Assembly: GCA_902729315.2 (NCBI GenBank) | Contig: LR746267.1 | Location: forward strand, 4,589,386 to 4,653,385 | Direction of reading: 5' to 3' | Length of the DNA: 64,000 nucleotides | Source of the DNA: Spirodela intermedia | Taxonomy: Eukaryota > Streptophyta > Magnoliopsida > Alismatales > Araceae | Shown: positions 10,026 through 25,200 of the stretch, piece after piece | How positions within the stretch are numbered: position 1 is the first letter of the stretch | Layout: each line of letters opens with the position of its first letter | Notes under the pieces: model-generated | Database searches by the model: none | What the model saw: only the letters and a program-made list of their open reading frames with translations | Told to the model about the DNA's origin: nothing | Made by a program: the position numbers and the translations under genes

Positions 10026-13000
10026 CTTCACTAGAGGCTTCCTGCTAAAAGCTCACAGAGCCCAAAACATCAGACTATCAGACAGAAAGAGATAACAGGT
10101 GGTCCTCCACATAGAGAAATAGGTGAATATCTGGATTTAATATATATGGGGCAATCCCCAGTCCATCATTAGTATGATGAACTCGTGTGGGGCCACAGGT
10201 GTTACCAGTTAGATTGGAATCATATGTAAGAGGATAGACACATATTGCACCATGTATTCCCATTATGCGACTGTTCATCTCCCTCGTAATCCCATCCATC
10301 ACATGCTGCAATCCATACCATGATTGCCGAAAATACTTATATTTTCTGCCTGATGAATTACTCCTCATATAACACTAATAACTATCGCGTGCCCTTCTTT
10401 CATTTGCATGAGGCAGTAGTGTCAAGTTTCTAGAGTATAAAACCGGTCTTAGATGAATTATGATATGATCGTCGGAGGAAATTAATTTTCTGTAACCTTG
10501 TCACAGTCTTTCTATATATCCAGTTATTGCCCTAGAGAAAGAGGTCAGGTTTCGAATTTTATTTTCCCAAATCTGACTTTGCAGATGCCTCATAGAATGC
10601 TTTCGGAAATGAAAGGCAAGATCTCATACCCACTCAAGCGAAAAATAAAGGGAAATGTAGCAAGATGTTCCATATCTTAACAGAGAGTCCAAAACTGAAA
10701 GGTGATTTTCCCCAGAAAAGGAAAAAGAAAAAAACAAGCAGAGCCTCAATTCGTAGGTGAAGTAATTTTCAGGGAAATATAAATGGAAGATAACCATAAA
10801 TCAGATTTGGATTAAACCTAAAATAAGGAGAAAGTTTTGAAGTCCGTCTAGTGATAAATGATAATTTGACATAAAGAAGAAAACTTTCGAATATAACAAA
10901 CAATGAATAGGGAAAGTAAATCTGAAAACATAACTTTTGAATGGCATAAAAAGGAAATCGAAAGCGAACCAAATATTTTGAAATGAAACCTTAAAAATCG
11001 TGAGGTTACTAGTTGTAAGGTAGTGATAGTTCTCTTAATGCATGGATCATTTCATTCATTGCCTTGCCACATTAGGACCGGAAAATTCCATTGAAATGGG
11101 AGCCAGCTTTCCTCCAAAACGGAAATCCACGGACTCCTTAAGGGGAACTAGGACAATCGAGATACGAAGATCATATAATAGCCAGCACTCGACCATGAAT
11201 AGGGAGAATTTCCCTGAAAACGATTCTGCTTAAAACCGTGCTCGGACATACATCTATGATTAGATCGCAATAAGAACTTTGGAAGAATTTGTCCCAAACA
11301 TTCTTCCTCAGATCAGTTTTTCATCAAAAGAGTTAACCTAAATCCCGAGGTCACCAAATAACGACCATAAACAATCGTCGACTCCAAGGGAACTAACTAT
11401 ATGCCCTAGAAGAAATGAACATCGGAAAAGTGAGCGGGGGGTTATGAACACGAAGAAATTGCCATCCAGTTTCCAAGCACGAGTCTAAACGTACGCTTGA
11501 ATTCCGCTCGCATGATCGGGTAGGGCGTAGGACAAGACGCAGAGAAAACAAATCTAGCTCCCTGAGAAAATCGCACAGCAAGCTTACACAGACCCATAAA
11601 CGAAAAACAAGTGGCAGAAAAGGCAACTGTACGCCCCAACGAACCGAGAAATCAAATCCATTCCCACTTTTTAGCGTAAGAAATCGAAAAGCTGGAGAGA
11701 GTAACACGAAACAAACCGAGAGAAAAGAACAGATGGATAGAGAGATAGAGGGATCGAAAGAGAAAAACCTGAAGATCCAGCCGCCGGCGGAGGTGCTGCC
11801 TCCCAATCCTGGGATCGATGGAGAGCGGAGAGAATTCCTCCGAAATATCTCCTGCAGCGAGAAGTAGATATCTACAAGGGCACCAGTTTTTGTAGGGTCG
11901 AGAGATCGAGTGAGAGGGCTGATGATACCCCTGCGGGGGGAGGGAAGGAGGGGAGGCGGCGAAAGGAAGAGCTCTCGCACGTGCGGCAATCGTACCCATG
12001 CTACTCCACAGCAGCGTACTTTTCCCTCGTACGCCTACCAATAATATCGCGCCACGACATGTAAGGCCTCGAAAAGCGCAAACGGCGCCCCAATCTGGGC
12101 CCACATCGTTCCAGGAGTGGTCTCATCCAGAGAACTGTCATCAGCCTTTCGTTCCTGGATCGGCCCAATCTCACCCGTTTGCGAACTCGGAGGCGACTCG
12201 GCAACTCGCTCCCACCCGCCGCCGCTGCCGCCGCCGCCGCCGCTACGAATCGAGTTAAATATCGTCCGTGACGTTATCTCTGACGACTGCCCAAACGGCG
12301 ACGGGCGGGACTGACTCACCTTTGTGGGCCACCACGACCAACCCCATCCCTTTTGGGGCCCACACCCCCCACAGTCCTCACGCTACACCCACAAAGAGAT
12401 AGAGAGCGAGCGAGCGAGCGAGACAGAGAGAGAGAGAGGTTGAGACGCCATCATACGCGTCGGTTAGCAGGCTGAGGTCATGCCTGGGGAGAGAAACATC
12501 CTGAACGGTCTCAGATCTTCCCCTCGTCGTCGAATCGACGATCAAGATTAAATCAAGGTGAACCGTTCGATGGAGATCGAGATCGAGATCGAGATGGACG
12601 GCATGTGATCGGGGCGGCAGCTTGGAGCTGGCGGCGGGGCTAGATTTTTTTAATTTGACTATTAATTAAAAAGAAAAAGGGGGCGCACGGATAATGTTGA
12701 ATAAAATGATGGAAAAAGGTGCGGCCTTTCGTGCGTGCTCGTTGCTGTGCCCAACAATAATCTCATAAATGGGGTTTTCATAAAATCCGTGGCATGAGAG
12801 ACGATTCCAATCGGTGGCCACCCACCGAGATTCCTGCTCGCTGGCTGCAGTGAACCGGACCCAGGCTGGCTGCACTCTCTCTCTCTCTCTAGAATCAGAA
12901 GGACTTTGCTCAAACTTTGGGAGAGAGAGAAATAGAAGCCCATCAACATAGAACACGAAGAACAGACGACAGACAGAGAGAGAGTGTGAGAGAAATAGAA

Positions 13001-13227
13001 GCTCATTAAAATAGAACACGAAGAACAGGAGATACAGAGAGAGAGCGAGAGCGAGAGAGAGAGAAATAGAAGCTCATCAACGTAGAACACGAAGAACAGG
13101 CGTGAGAGAGAGAGAGAGAGAGAGAGGGAAAGAGAGACTGAGAGAAATAGAAGATCATCATCATAGACCATGAAGATCAGGAGATACAGAGAGAGAGAGA
13201 AACCCACCAGAAAAAAGGCAATTTTTT
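10026..13227. other. PEX11 upstream region and VPS18 3' flank
   Basis: No protein gene recognised. An acceptor-like TTTTAGCAG lies 13 to 21 bases upstream of the PEX11 ATG. A GC-rich segment at about 11770-11990 ends in a donor-like AG|GTTTTT on the minus strand. I infer that this is a non-coding PEX11 leader exon joined by an intron of about 1.7 kb (10047-11769). The part from about 12660 to 13227 should include the VPS18 3' untranslated region and carries repeated GA-rich units. The rest is featureless AT-rich sequence. Confidence 0.4.
12925..13185. repeat. GA-rich tandem repeat in the 3' flank of VPS18
   Basis: A core reading AAATAGAAG.TCAT.A...AGA.CA.GAAGA.CAG occurs four times, with starts near 12930, 12992, 13064 and 13145, separated by GA tracts of variable length. 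It begins about 45 bases beyond the VPS18 stop codon, probably within its 3' untranslated region. Confidence 0.7.
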
Positions 13228-16200
13228 TCACATGATCATGGGGAGAATCCTCTGATTGGAGGGAGGGGGCGGCCGGATCTCCCAGGAAGCAGCATACTCT
13301 GCCTCTTCGTGGAGGACGAACGGGAGGGAGATCTCTCTGATCATCAAATCTCCGCAGAACGGGCATTCACTAGCAATCGCATCGTCCAATTGAGACCGCA
13401 GCTGCTCACCCCCAAACACCCAAAAACAATTCCTCAGAATCCCATCTTTGATATATACATAGATATAGTTTCTAAAAATAGATGGGACTGATCAAAATCT
13501 CTCCGACCTTGTCAGTGGGGGTCACTCCAGCAATGGACCCATCCTCCGTCAATCCACTTGGCTCCACCCTTGAGCTCCCGCTGATCAAGCTAAGTTGCTT
13601 CTGCAGCTCCAGGATGAACTCGGCCTGCAGCCACGCACATGATGATGAACACAGATCATAAGACTACTTACTACTCAGAAACCCGTTCTTTTTTTTTTCT
13701 TTTTTTTTTAATTTTACGGTTTGTCCCTTGATCCGAGATGAATGTGCCCACTTTACTAGATATGACTGAATCAACATTAAAAAATGTACTAATTGGCGGT
13801 TGAAATGAGGGGCCAGATATCGGATGGAGACAGCAGAAAAATGTATCCAGTTGAGATGAATGTGCCCACTAATTATTATCATTCCAGCTGCCTCATAAAG
13901 TCATTCCAACAGCCGCAGAGATGATGAAAAGATCATCAGGCTACTGTTCATAAATTGGTTTTTTTTTTTTTTTTTCGATTTCTCCCTTAATCTGAGATGA
14001 GTGTGCCCACTTACTAGATATAACTGGATCAAAATTAGAAATCTACTAATTGGCGGTTGAAATGGGGGCCCCAGACCAGATATCGGATGGAGACAAAAAA
14101 ATACATCCAGTTGGAATGATAAATACATCATAAAGACACCCACTTGATGTGGGCTCATTAAGAGTATGATGGGTGAGCTATGGATCTCCTCAATCAGTGT
14201 CCTCCACCGCAGCAGGATCTGGACCTAAAAACGGGTTTTTTGTTCTCACCGGATCTCTCTTGATCTAAAATGAATGTGCCCACCTATCAGATGAATGAAT
14301 TCTAATTAGAAAGAAAGTCTACTGATTGATGGATGAGAACGCTGGGACCTCAAGATCGAGTACAAGAGTTTTTTTCTTCGATTTCTCTCTTAATCTGGCT
14401 AGAATGTGAGGCGGATGGGAGAAAGAAAGATTCGATCACATTACCAGATGACTGAACGAGAATCAGAGATCCTGTGCAACGTGAGCAGAATGAAGGAAGC
14501 TAAAAATCATGATCACTTCAGACTTACCTGAGCTCGGCTTGTGTGCTGTGCAACATGAGCAATCAGACACTCTGCATGGAAAGCATGCCCGCAGGGGAAG
14601 ATGTAAAAAGGAGCCATTGGCCCAGTTGACAAGTAGCCTCGGGACATCCTTTGAACCCCACCCATCCCCAGAATTTTACGTCGGCAACCCTGCTCATAAG
14701 ATAAAAATTAGAGGGCCAGTCCAGCAGTGCATATGGCAAAATATGTGAAATAAAGCCAACAAGAGCAAATCTCACAATAATTTAGAGGGCCAGATTGTAA
14801 CAAATCTATAGCCCAGTAGCATGTACACGAAATCTATGAGAAATCAAGTCAACCCAGTTTAATAGTATCTGTCCAGAGGAATTACCCCACATTCTTCGTC
14901 GCGATCTATGACGGCATATCTCTGAACAAGGGCATTGATGTCACTCCTTATGTTGTCTGCGCCACAGGTAGCGTCATTCATCTCTTCCTTAAGCTGCTCG
15001 ATCTGCTTGTTGTAGTCCTCCAGAGAAGTGCATATTGCTTCCTGCGTGAGGCATTGGGATTCTAGGCATTAATATGAAACAGAAAATATGTGGAGATCTT
15101 GGGGATGTAACATTCAGGCAGTTGAATGTTTCAAATAAAATGCTTAGAGAAAGAAGGAAAATAAGGTCACCGATGAAGAAGAAACTAAGAAAATTAGATG
15201 TTGTCTCGTCATCGTTGTAATAAACAGGAACAAGAGAGTTTTTTCTTTCAGCGTACTAAATACCAAACAAGTTTTCAGAAGAAATAGCTTCTCTTGCCTG
15301 CTGATCCACCAAATAAACTAAAGGACAACCACAATAATCCAATGAACAAGCATTGAAAATGCAGTCTGATGAAGATGATCAAGTTTTAAAATCAATTCAT
15401 TTTTATGGCAATGCAAAATGTATTTATTTCAAATCAATTGTTCTCAGTAAGTTTTCTTATATTTCGTTGAAGAATTAGTACCAATGTTCTACGTCAGCCG
15501 AAAACCTGTATTAGCGGCAATGCAAAATTCGAAGTCAGAAGTGTTTACCTTAAAATCATCAATCAGGGCAAAATCTGGAAAGAATGGAAGAATATCCTCA
15601 ATCTTCAGAAGGCCATCAGTTTCTTTGAGAAACGCTATTGCCTTCCTAATGTTTTCCCTTTTGACTCCCTTCTCTTGCTTGATAACATGTTTCGCCACCA
15701 TTAGCCAGAGCTTCTTCCTAAGATCCTCATCATCTTCAACCTTGTCTGCTTCTGCCATAGCAAGCTCTGGGTCTACCTGGTGAACCGCAGGAAAGTGAAG
15801 AAAAATCACAAGAATATCCATAGTAAAATCTTCAGAGAACTATTTTCTTTGCGGCCAGCGCATAATTCTCTGGCTCAGAAGACGTAATTATATTACGATC
15901 ATTATATGCCCCAAAGCTCATAGACATTTTTTTCCGATTAAATTGGTTAGCAGGGCTTCAGACAGACTAAGCCTGACTATTTTACCTGAAGTGCAAGAGC
16001 TACAGCTTCTTCATGCATTGACATCATACTATAGATATGAACACATGCACGCATCCGTCTTTCTTTGAGGCACAGTCTTAGGGCATATTTTGGATCATAA
16101 AAAAATTCACTGCCATTTGATCTTCCTTTGCCGAACTTGTGTTGGAGGAAACGAAGAAGTGCACTGTCATCCTCCTAATCACAAAACAGGCGGATTAAAC

Positions 16201-19200
16201 GAAGAAGAAATCAATATATTGAATTATGATAAAAGATGCTGAATAGGTTGCAAAATGAATACCGTGAAAAATAAAAAAACAAAAAAACAAATAGCGGCAT
16301 TAACTGGAGAAACAGGACCAAGAAGCATTGGATTTCAGATTTTTTCCTTTAACTCCCGAGTTATGAGTTTTCATTAGCTAAGATGAATACGATGTGATAA
16401 AAAACAAATTATAACCGGATTTGCATTTTTAAAGCTCACTGATTCTCTACCCAGAGTCCAAACAAGGAAGGCCTAGGGTGACTCTGATGCTACTCATCTA
16501 GATGGCATCATCCCCTGTCTGGGGATTATAACAGAGGATGTGAACCCATGATGAAGATCCTCTTCTTTATTTTAAAAAACTTGGGAGGATAGGAGATTAA
16601 CACAGATCTTGTGCAGCCTTTAATCTCACCAATTCCGACTTAAAATAGCAGAGTGATGATCGGAGATTATCATACAAGGTATCAAGACACCGATCAGTTA
16701 TGCGGAGTATGGGCCCACTAAAATCAAGCAAAGCGTTTCAAAAACAAATCCATACACATACATATGTCAATGGGTTTTCCAACTTTTGCTGCACGTTTTC
16801 TTTGCTTCGTCTTCACCGAATTACACGTCAAGACCATTCACACTAATCCCAAAATCTAACATGAATCAAATTTTCTATGAATACACTTAGCATGCTTTGG
16901 CATTGTAACGTAACAATAACCTAACGGTGTAACGAAAATGGACAATTATAAAGATTTGATAAATGATCAAAAATCTTAAACGGATGAAAGCAAGACCTAG
17001 ATCAGATGTATACTTTTACCCTCGAATATACCTCCTTCTCAACATTGCCAAAGATAGTAAGGTTGACGAATTTTCATATATCCACGTACTTCTTACTTTT
17101 AAGAAATCACAGAAATCCAAATGGATGCCAAGTGCAATAAAACTGTTCCAACAGCAACCACTTCAGAAGTACATAGATAAATAACTAAAATTCAAATAAA
17201 TGTGTTCCAGCCATCATGTAATGCACACAAGTTACGGACAAAGTAGATGATTCATGCAGATTCCCTGCCAATAAGCATATGCAGAAGAGAAAACAGAAGA
17301 TTTTTCCATCCTGACGAAAAGAAGCATATATACCTGTTTTGCATACAGAGAAAGCAGTAGGTTGTGCACACCAGGATCCTCATCATGTAAACGATGAACA
17401 CAGAACTCGAGGTACTTAATTACTTCATGAGTTTCATTCCTGCGTCCCATGAGCAAACGAAAATGTGTCTGTAAGTATACAGAAAATAAAAAATCACGAG
17501 TATGACTGCTATGTCCAAGGCTTATAACTGAAATACATCACTCATCGTCTCAAAAGAGATGAAAGGTAAAATTATTAAAACAACGAATATGCATAAGTGG
17601 GGCCGGTAAAATTATTAATACAACGAATATACAGAAGTGGGGCCGATATTCGAGTTCAAAAATAAGGCCAGCAATGGACCAGGTTCCTAGTGCATGACTA
17701 GATGACTGAGTGAACCAGTCAGATGGAATTCAAATACAGGACATGCACTCCAGCATCTATTACCAAACACCGATATGACAGCCCCTGATCTTGTTGTCAC
17801 TAGAGCGTATAGGTTGTTTCAATCTCATAGTTCACCTGAAGGCTGTTCCATTTAGAATCAATTAACATTGACAATGAGACTGGCAAACCCTAGATGATGA
17901 AAGAACTGTTAACATATTCATAAAGGGCACTTGTCATTAGAATGGGTGAATCTTGAAAGACCCCAGGTGGGCTACCACCTTGGGACATTGCTTCTATGAA
18001 ACTAGGTAGTACCACGCTGTTGTAAAGTAATTTCTACGACTTTTAGTCTAAAAAAATAATTCTTTTTATCCCTTGTGCTCCCATTAGCGTGTTTATTATT
18101 GGGCGGGCTCACAAGTGTTTATTATTGTGAGTCTGTTTAGATTTGGATCCCCTTGTGAACTGAAGCCAGTGTTAAACAGATCTTTGTGATCTAGGAACAC
18201 TCTTCATTGACTGTCATAAAATATGATGTAAAAAAATATTATTCCATAATGAATCATAAAACAAATTGACCATAGGTCGAATACGTTTGATGATTCATGT
18301 GCCATTAAAAAGACTAAAGGAAGTCCATTCCAAAAGTGAAGACAATTTCCCAACTTCTAAGGGAAGTCCATTCCAAAAGTTTAAGGATAAGAAAACGGCC
18401 AGACTTGCCCCAAAAATGGTGACATCCTGAAAAATTTCGGTCGTATGAAAAGGAGGAGAAAATACGAACCCAAGGAAGATATATATAAGGACAGGCGCCA
18501 TGTACGTTTGACAAGTAGAAATGATGGGTTTGTAAGGAAAAAAAGGTCACCATTTGTTGCCACCGAGAGGCTCTTACACTGACTATATTTTGGGCATGAT
18601 GCTAGGGGATCATACCAAGCGTTTCCTCTTTTCTTCTTTATCTTGAGTGTAAACTAACTTCGCACTAGTTGTAACACCTCTTGAAAAAGGCCAGGTACAA
18701 GGAGAGCCATATATATTCGTTCTGTGGTTCATTCAGAATATTCATTCTGTAGTTCATTCAGAAAGCATATTGGTTCAAAGTACTATCCATCACCACAAGC
18801 GTCTGCTAGTTTAAATTCAGTTTGACTATTCTTGTGGGATAACGAATGGAGTATCCATAGCAAACCTTAACCATAACATTGTAATCGGCATCACTGGTAA
18901 TATCTGCAGTTCCTTCTTCAGAGTTGTTACACAGGGCAGCTCCGTTGTTCATTATGATTTATTTACAAAGTTGCACAAGTTGTGATACCCTTGTTATCAT
19001 ACACAGGAGACAAGCACATATTGCAGTCTGATTCTATAACAAAATGTGGCTCTACCTGCTAGGCAATGGTCCAGATAAGCATAAAATAGCTTTTGTAAAG
19101 ATGAAACATGAAAATTTCAAGTAAAATAAAGTTAATCAAAATTACTTTGCATGTGGCTCATTTGCATAGCGCATCATTGGGGGAATCAGCTTCCGTGGGT

Positions 19201-22200
19201 TCAGGTTCTTAGTGATCATCCAAGATTCAACCGTCTCATAAGCATCAAGCATTATAAGATCCGAGGCAAATTTATACTGAAAAAATATATATATATTACC
19301 CCACGAATGTGATGGACAATTAAGATACAAAACCTAACAACTAAGATGCTAAAAATTGGTTAATAAATACCTTCACAACATACCTGAAGATCAATTGGGA
19401 CGTTGGGTCTTTTAAGTACCTCTAGTGCCTTCTTTGTTTCCCTTTGCTGGAGATGACAAGAAGACGACTTAGTTTAGGCCCAGATAAGACGGCAATGAAT
19501 CAGTATACATTCCATAGTCCACAACAAAAGAACATTTATCTTAAGGTGGATACTTCATAGCAGAAGAAAACTAAATTCCGAATATACAAATCCGTAGTTC
19601 TTTCTGACCCTCCATACCTAACCTACATAACATCTATACACCCAATACTAGAGACCACACCACAGAGTCAATGACTTTACCATTTGTAATAGAAGCAAAC
19701 AAGATGGAGGCTATCATGGAAATAAAAGTTAACGAATCTACATTTTTCTACAAAGTTGATAATGTGTTGAAAATAAGTGCCATGCGTCCATGCCTTTAAA
19801 AGCCCTATTTGGCGATGAAGATCATTGTAACATTCGTTTCTCAGATACAAAGAGTTGGCTTATGGTTTATTGCAAAATTGTGAGGCTACAATGTAAAAGT
19901 TGTACCTGAATGTAGTGGTGAACAACAATCTCATATTTCTCCTTTAGAGCTGCAAAGTACACAAGTTCATCGATTCTTCCATAGCTGCACGAGTAGTTAT
20001 AGAACATATGACATGAGACTCCCATATAAACAAAGAGCTCTGAAATATTAACAAAAATGTTGGGAAATTACTCAAATGCACTCAACAGCACGTGTTCCAA
20101 TATGTAAATTATCCAACCGTGTTTTAAATCGAGATCATACTGCTTTTTTTATAGCAATATATACATACATCAATATATATATATATATATATATGAACAA
20201 TGTTTCTCCATAGCCGAAGACTCTACAATTTTCTGCATTATTATATTAAGATATATCAATTCTCAAATATAATGATAAAAAACAAAACACAACAAAGGTA
20301 GAGAAGAAGGTAATATTCTTCGACATTACAGGGACCTTTCCAAGAGGTTCAATGTTGTTGCCTCATCCAATACATCCTTGCAGTCGCTAAGAAATGCACG
20401 AAATTCCGTAACAATTGTTTGGCACTCGGAACTCCAGTTTTCTGAAGGTGCACTACTGACTTCGTCAGTGTCTTCCTCTAATAATAACCTATTGATCTGC
20501 AAAGCACAGACTGAGGAATTAGCACATACGAAAATATATCAGCTGTCAAAGATATACCTCTCAAAAGAAAACAGATGCGTGGGAATACTCAGAGATTACT
20601 GTATAGGCTCCATATGTGAAGGATACAGGAGGTATATGATCAGAAAGATCGAGATGCATTGCATCAATTAAGCTACCATATTTTTAATGTAAAATGATTT
20701 CAACGCACAATTCTTAGTAATAAAACAACGAAGTGAACCACCAAGCGAACAGCCATAGAACACGGGTGAATTGATCTTTATATCCATCTTCATCCTTAAA
20801 CCATTGATTTCGCAACTCAAGTTCACTACTACAGACTAAAAAAATTAAAATGTCTGCAGACCATAGTCTGGAAATTAAAGAACAACCTCTCACAGAGAGA
20901 GAAGCAAACCTGCAAGTCAGTTTTTAAATATTATAGCTATCAAAAATTATTTAAACTAGGGCTTCCTACTCACATGAGTTATCATTCTGGATGGATGAAC
21001 TTTATAAAATGTGGGACAATTTGATGACATTTTTGGAGTGAAGGATAGAAACTGTCGTGCACTCCCCAATCATCCTTCTTCCTCTTTCCTCTTCTATTCT
21101 CGCCCCCCCCCCCCCCCCCCACCCCCCACCCCTCCAGACAGACATGCTCCTCAGCAAGGAACATCAGAAATAACCATCTTGGATAGACTGAAAACAGAAT
21201 TGGAAATTTTAGGACCAAATCAGCTATAAAAATCATTCCAAACCCTTGATGGAATGAGAGAATAATAAATTTCTTACATACATTATACTTATAGAAGACA
21301 GATTTAAATAGAATATGTCACATCACTTTGTTAAGAACTAAGATGTCGACAAATTTTGGAGATTTAATCATGGGTATTAATCTTGATAGCTACTAGGTTC
21401 AATAAAATCCACCAATATAAAGATTAACACAGAAGAATCCTCAACGATGTAGCAAGAAAAAGAAATGCAATGCAATCATGATGACTATAAACATCTCAAT
21501 ACTAGCGATTGGGCCAATGCATATCACAGAAGATATTTTTTTTCAATGAGTTCTTGAAGCTCTGTTTTTGGAACATTCATCATATCTCCTCTAAACAACC
21601 ATATTCTCAAGAAAATATAAAACCATTTAATTAGAGATAACAACCTTGTCCAAGTATAGCTCAGTAACCCAGGTTGAGATCATTGTTATTTGGCACTTAT
21701 CATCCCTTGAAAGACTATCAAGTCTCCGCAATAAGAAAGTCCTCAGAGCATCCTTCATGAGAAAGAGAAATAATAGAAGGCTACCATTAGGCAAGACAAA
21801 TTAATCATTGAGAATAAAAGTCTTTGATAAGTTCAGATATCAGCATAGGCTATAGATCCCACAGTCCAATATTCATGGTAGGAAAATTGCAACCAAATTG
21901 ATATTTTACACCACTGAGGAAAATGTACCACGTCTCCAGAATCTATGGTATAGCATATGCCATACCTGTTCACCGATGCTAACAAATTTCAGACTGATCT
22001 CCTCGAACGACAAGATGTAGTTGATCTGATGAAAACAAAAAATTGTTTCATTAATCGTCTATTCATAAGAGAAAATCAGACATTAATCTACAACTAAGAA
22101 AAATTATCGACTAGAACCGTTTTTTCCACGTAATTTGCATTAATATTTCCACACCTATATTATTTCAATATTTCTTAGTTTCATATTTCTATATGTTTCG

Positions 22201-25200
22201 GTAAGAACACCAGATTCCCTACATGCAAAGTCACAAATAAAGAACATAATTTCATATGGTTTACATAATAACAACTGAATATAATTTCAGATTTTCATAA
22301 AGAATAAAGAACTGATAGAATGGATAAGTTCAGGAGAAAACGATTATAATCTAACTTTAGAACAGCTCCACTATGCCAAACAGTAAATGAAAGATAGAAG
22401 TAAAGAAGGTATAGAAGATTACAAGTCGGGGAATCTATACAACAACATCCTTTTAAGCCTTAATCATCTTTAAATCTAAATAAATCAGCTAATATCTACA
22501 CCTTCGTCTATGATGCAGAACTTTTAAGTTTTCTTTGCAGTAACAGGAGAATAGATGATGAAAAAGCAGAGAGAGAAGAGAGAGAGAGATGAAAAGAGAG
22601 AAAAAAGGTAGAAATAAAAATGAGAGAGGAAAGGAAGAGAAGAGAAAAAAGGAGAAATCATACGAGGATGTCTTAAAGTTGGCTGTGTTAAGCTAATACA
22701 GCTCCATACAGAGTTTCCTAACTCTGTCTAACAAGGGTCAACAAGGATGAGCTAGCTTTGGTTTCGGACTTCATGAATCTTGAACTGTACAGGATCAGGC
22801 TAAAAGGGGTCAGACTGCAAACTAATTAGGCTAACTCGTGCTGTATTACACAAACTGATTTTGCTCCTCGTTAAGGAGATACAGAAGACAAGACCACCTC
22901 ATACTTCTTGAAATATTGAATGAATAGCAAAGTTTCAGCTATTTAAGCATTCGCATGTATTTCCTTTTTCAAAAATACGACTTCTTGTAGAAAAGCAGGA
23001 TGACAAAACCTGAAAATGATTCATAAAAGGTCTATGATCTACCGTACGGAAAATTGAAAATTTAGTGGTAAAATCTTCTAATCAAATGCATATCAGAAGA
23101 CATGTTCTAAAATTGCAGCTGATAATATAGAGCAAAATAAGGAGACATTTATCTCACCTTAGAATAAAAAGAAGCTGCCCGAAAATAATCTTTGACAGCG
23201 AAAGCAGATTCTGCCTGCAAATAAAAGTATGTTGAAAACAAAATTAACAATGAAAAGAAGGCGGGTGAAGATACAAGGGAGTGACTATAAGAATGCAGCT
23301 TTTTCAAAATTATCCACACAATAGTTACGTGGGGCAAGCAACACCACATATTCGTCCAAGGAGGGATGAAAACATTTACTTGTAATAGATATACTTGATC
23401 CCTCTGCAATGAATTACGACAATTAGCTAAAGCAGTTACATATTCCTTCATCTCCAGATAAACCTGCCACATGTCTTGGCCTTCATCATTCACAGAAACC
23501 TGCAGTATTTTTCTTCAATGAGTTAAAATTGTCAAAGGTTATACCAACTGTCGTTTTCATCATGAATATATGTCAAACACACTAACTTGGAAGATGGAAT
23601 TCTCATCATATGCATAGAATAATCCAGCAGCTGCATCACTACATAATCCAATAATCCCTTTAGAAGCTGACTCTGGTGAATGATCAAACTTTAATTCCTC
23701 AATAATTTTTTGACTAACTCTGTTGACAACCTGCATCATACAGTAAGACACTAAAAATAAACCCAAGAACTGTAAAATATTTTTTAAATATCAGAATTTA
23801 TTTTCTTTTGCCTTTCAGAAAAATAATTGCCACAATTTGTCAAAACATCTCATTTTCACTTTTTCACAGTGTTATGGCATTATGTATATCTTAAAAGAAA
23901 ATTTCTAGAAAGTTTGCTACCTAGACAATTGGGTATAATGTATATATACCTTAACTTTATCCCCGATGAGGAGCAAAAAATGGAACTCAGATAGGGAAAG
24001 GGATGCTGGTTTAATTGCTTCACCAGAACAATTCAACTTTGAGTATTCCAACAAACCCTTGTTCTCCACAAAGTTTTCATCTCCATTAGTTGAACTAGTC
24101 AAGAAAATTCAGGAAAGTTTCATGTCAGCAGGGGCCTTCATCCGACACAGAACCAGAATATAGTTTGTAAAACTTGTTTATAAAAAATGAAAAGAATGTA
24201 GAACACTAGAATAATTCCTGTACTACGATATATTAGTGCTGGATAAACAAGCTCATAAAGTAAAAACTTACCTATGCTGAGCTCCAAAATTTAGGTCACC
24301 GTGATAAATTCCAGCCCCAGAAAGCCAGGCAAAATGTACAGCTCTCTTCTGCTTGATGAAGAAGTGAAGTTCACTGCAGTAAAGAAGAGGAGTTAAATAG
24401 TGCTTCAAAGACCGAATATCAATAAAACGTAATTAAAAATTATACCAGCCTTCTAACAGTACGAGCTGAGTTTTAAAAGCTTCTGTTGACTGAAAACTTC
24501 AATAAAATGTAGTAGGAATCTGTCACTTTCATTATTTCAAAATAAATAAAAAGATGAGTACAGATAGGTCCTTAAAAGAAACATCAATCAACTTGTGTTA
24601 AATATAAAAATTTTCTCTCTGCAAGAAAGTTTCATACTAAAGTCAGGCATTGTCCACAACGATTTTTAGAATTTTTCCTTTCGAAAATGGCTGGTATCAA
24701 GTAGCAATAAAATAACAAAAAAGAAAGAGAGGGATGGGCATACATGTATCCTATGATATCTTAAAACCCCAACATCAGTCATCTACAATACCAATTCAGT
24801 GGATAATACTTGTAAGCGCCAAATAACATATCCATTGCCTTCTTCATTAGAAAAAAATCTCATCCCACTATTTGACCCGACGACATACACAATTATGCAC
24901 CTTATTAATAGAAAAATTTCTGGTGAAAATGTACTAGCCCCTCTAGTTCCAAATGATTAAGCGATCGCATACAGGAGAGGCCATTAAATATCATGCTCCC
25001 ATCCCCATGTCCAATCCAAGTCCGTCACTTAAGCAAAAGTCCTCCAACCATCCCCTGGAGTATTTCATATTATAGTTGATGTGTAATATATTATCAACTA
25101 GATCTCAAGCGAGAAGGAAGATGTACTCCAAAGAATCCTACTTTTTTTCCGCATACATAGTATGATTGTTATCAACCATACGTAGGTGATCTCCCATAAA

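Noticed and set aside
12662-13366. 234-codon frame rich in Ser and Leu near the VPS18 end
   Set aside because: A translation of GA-rich tandem repeats. The true VPS18 last exon overlaps it in another frame.
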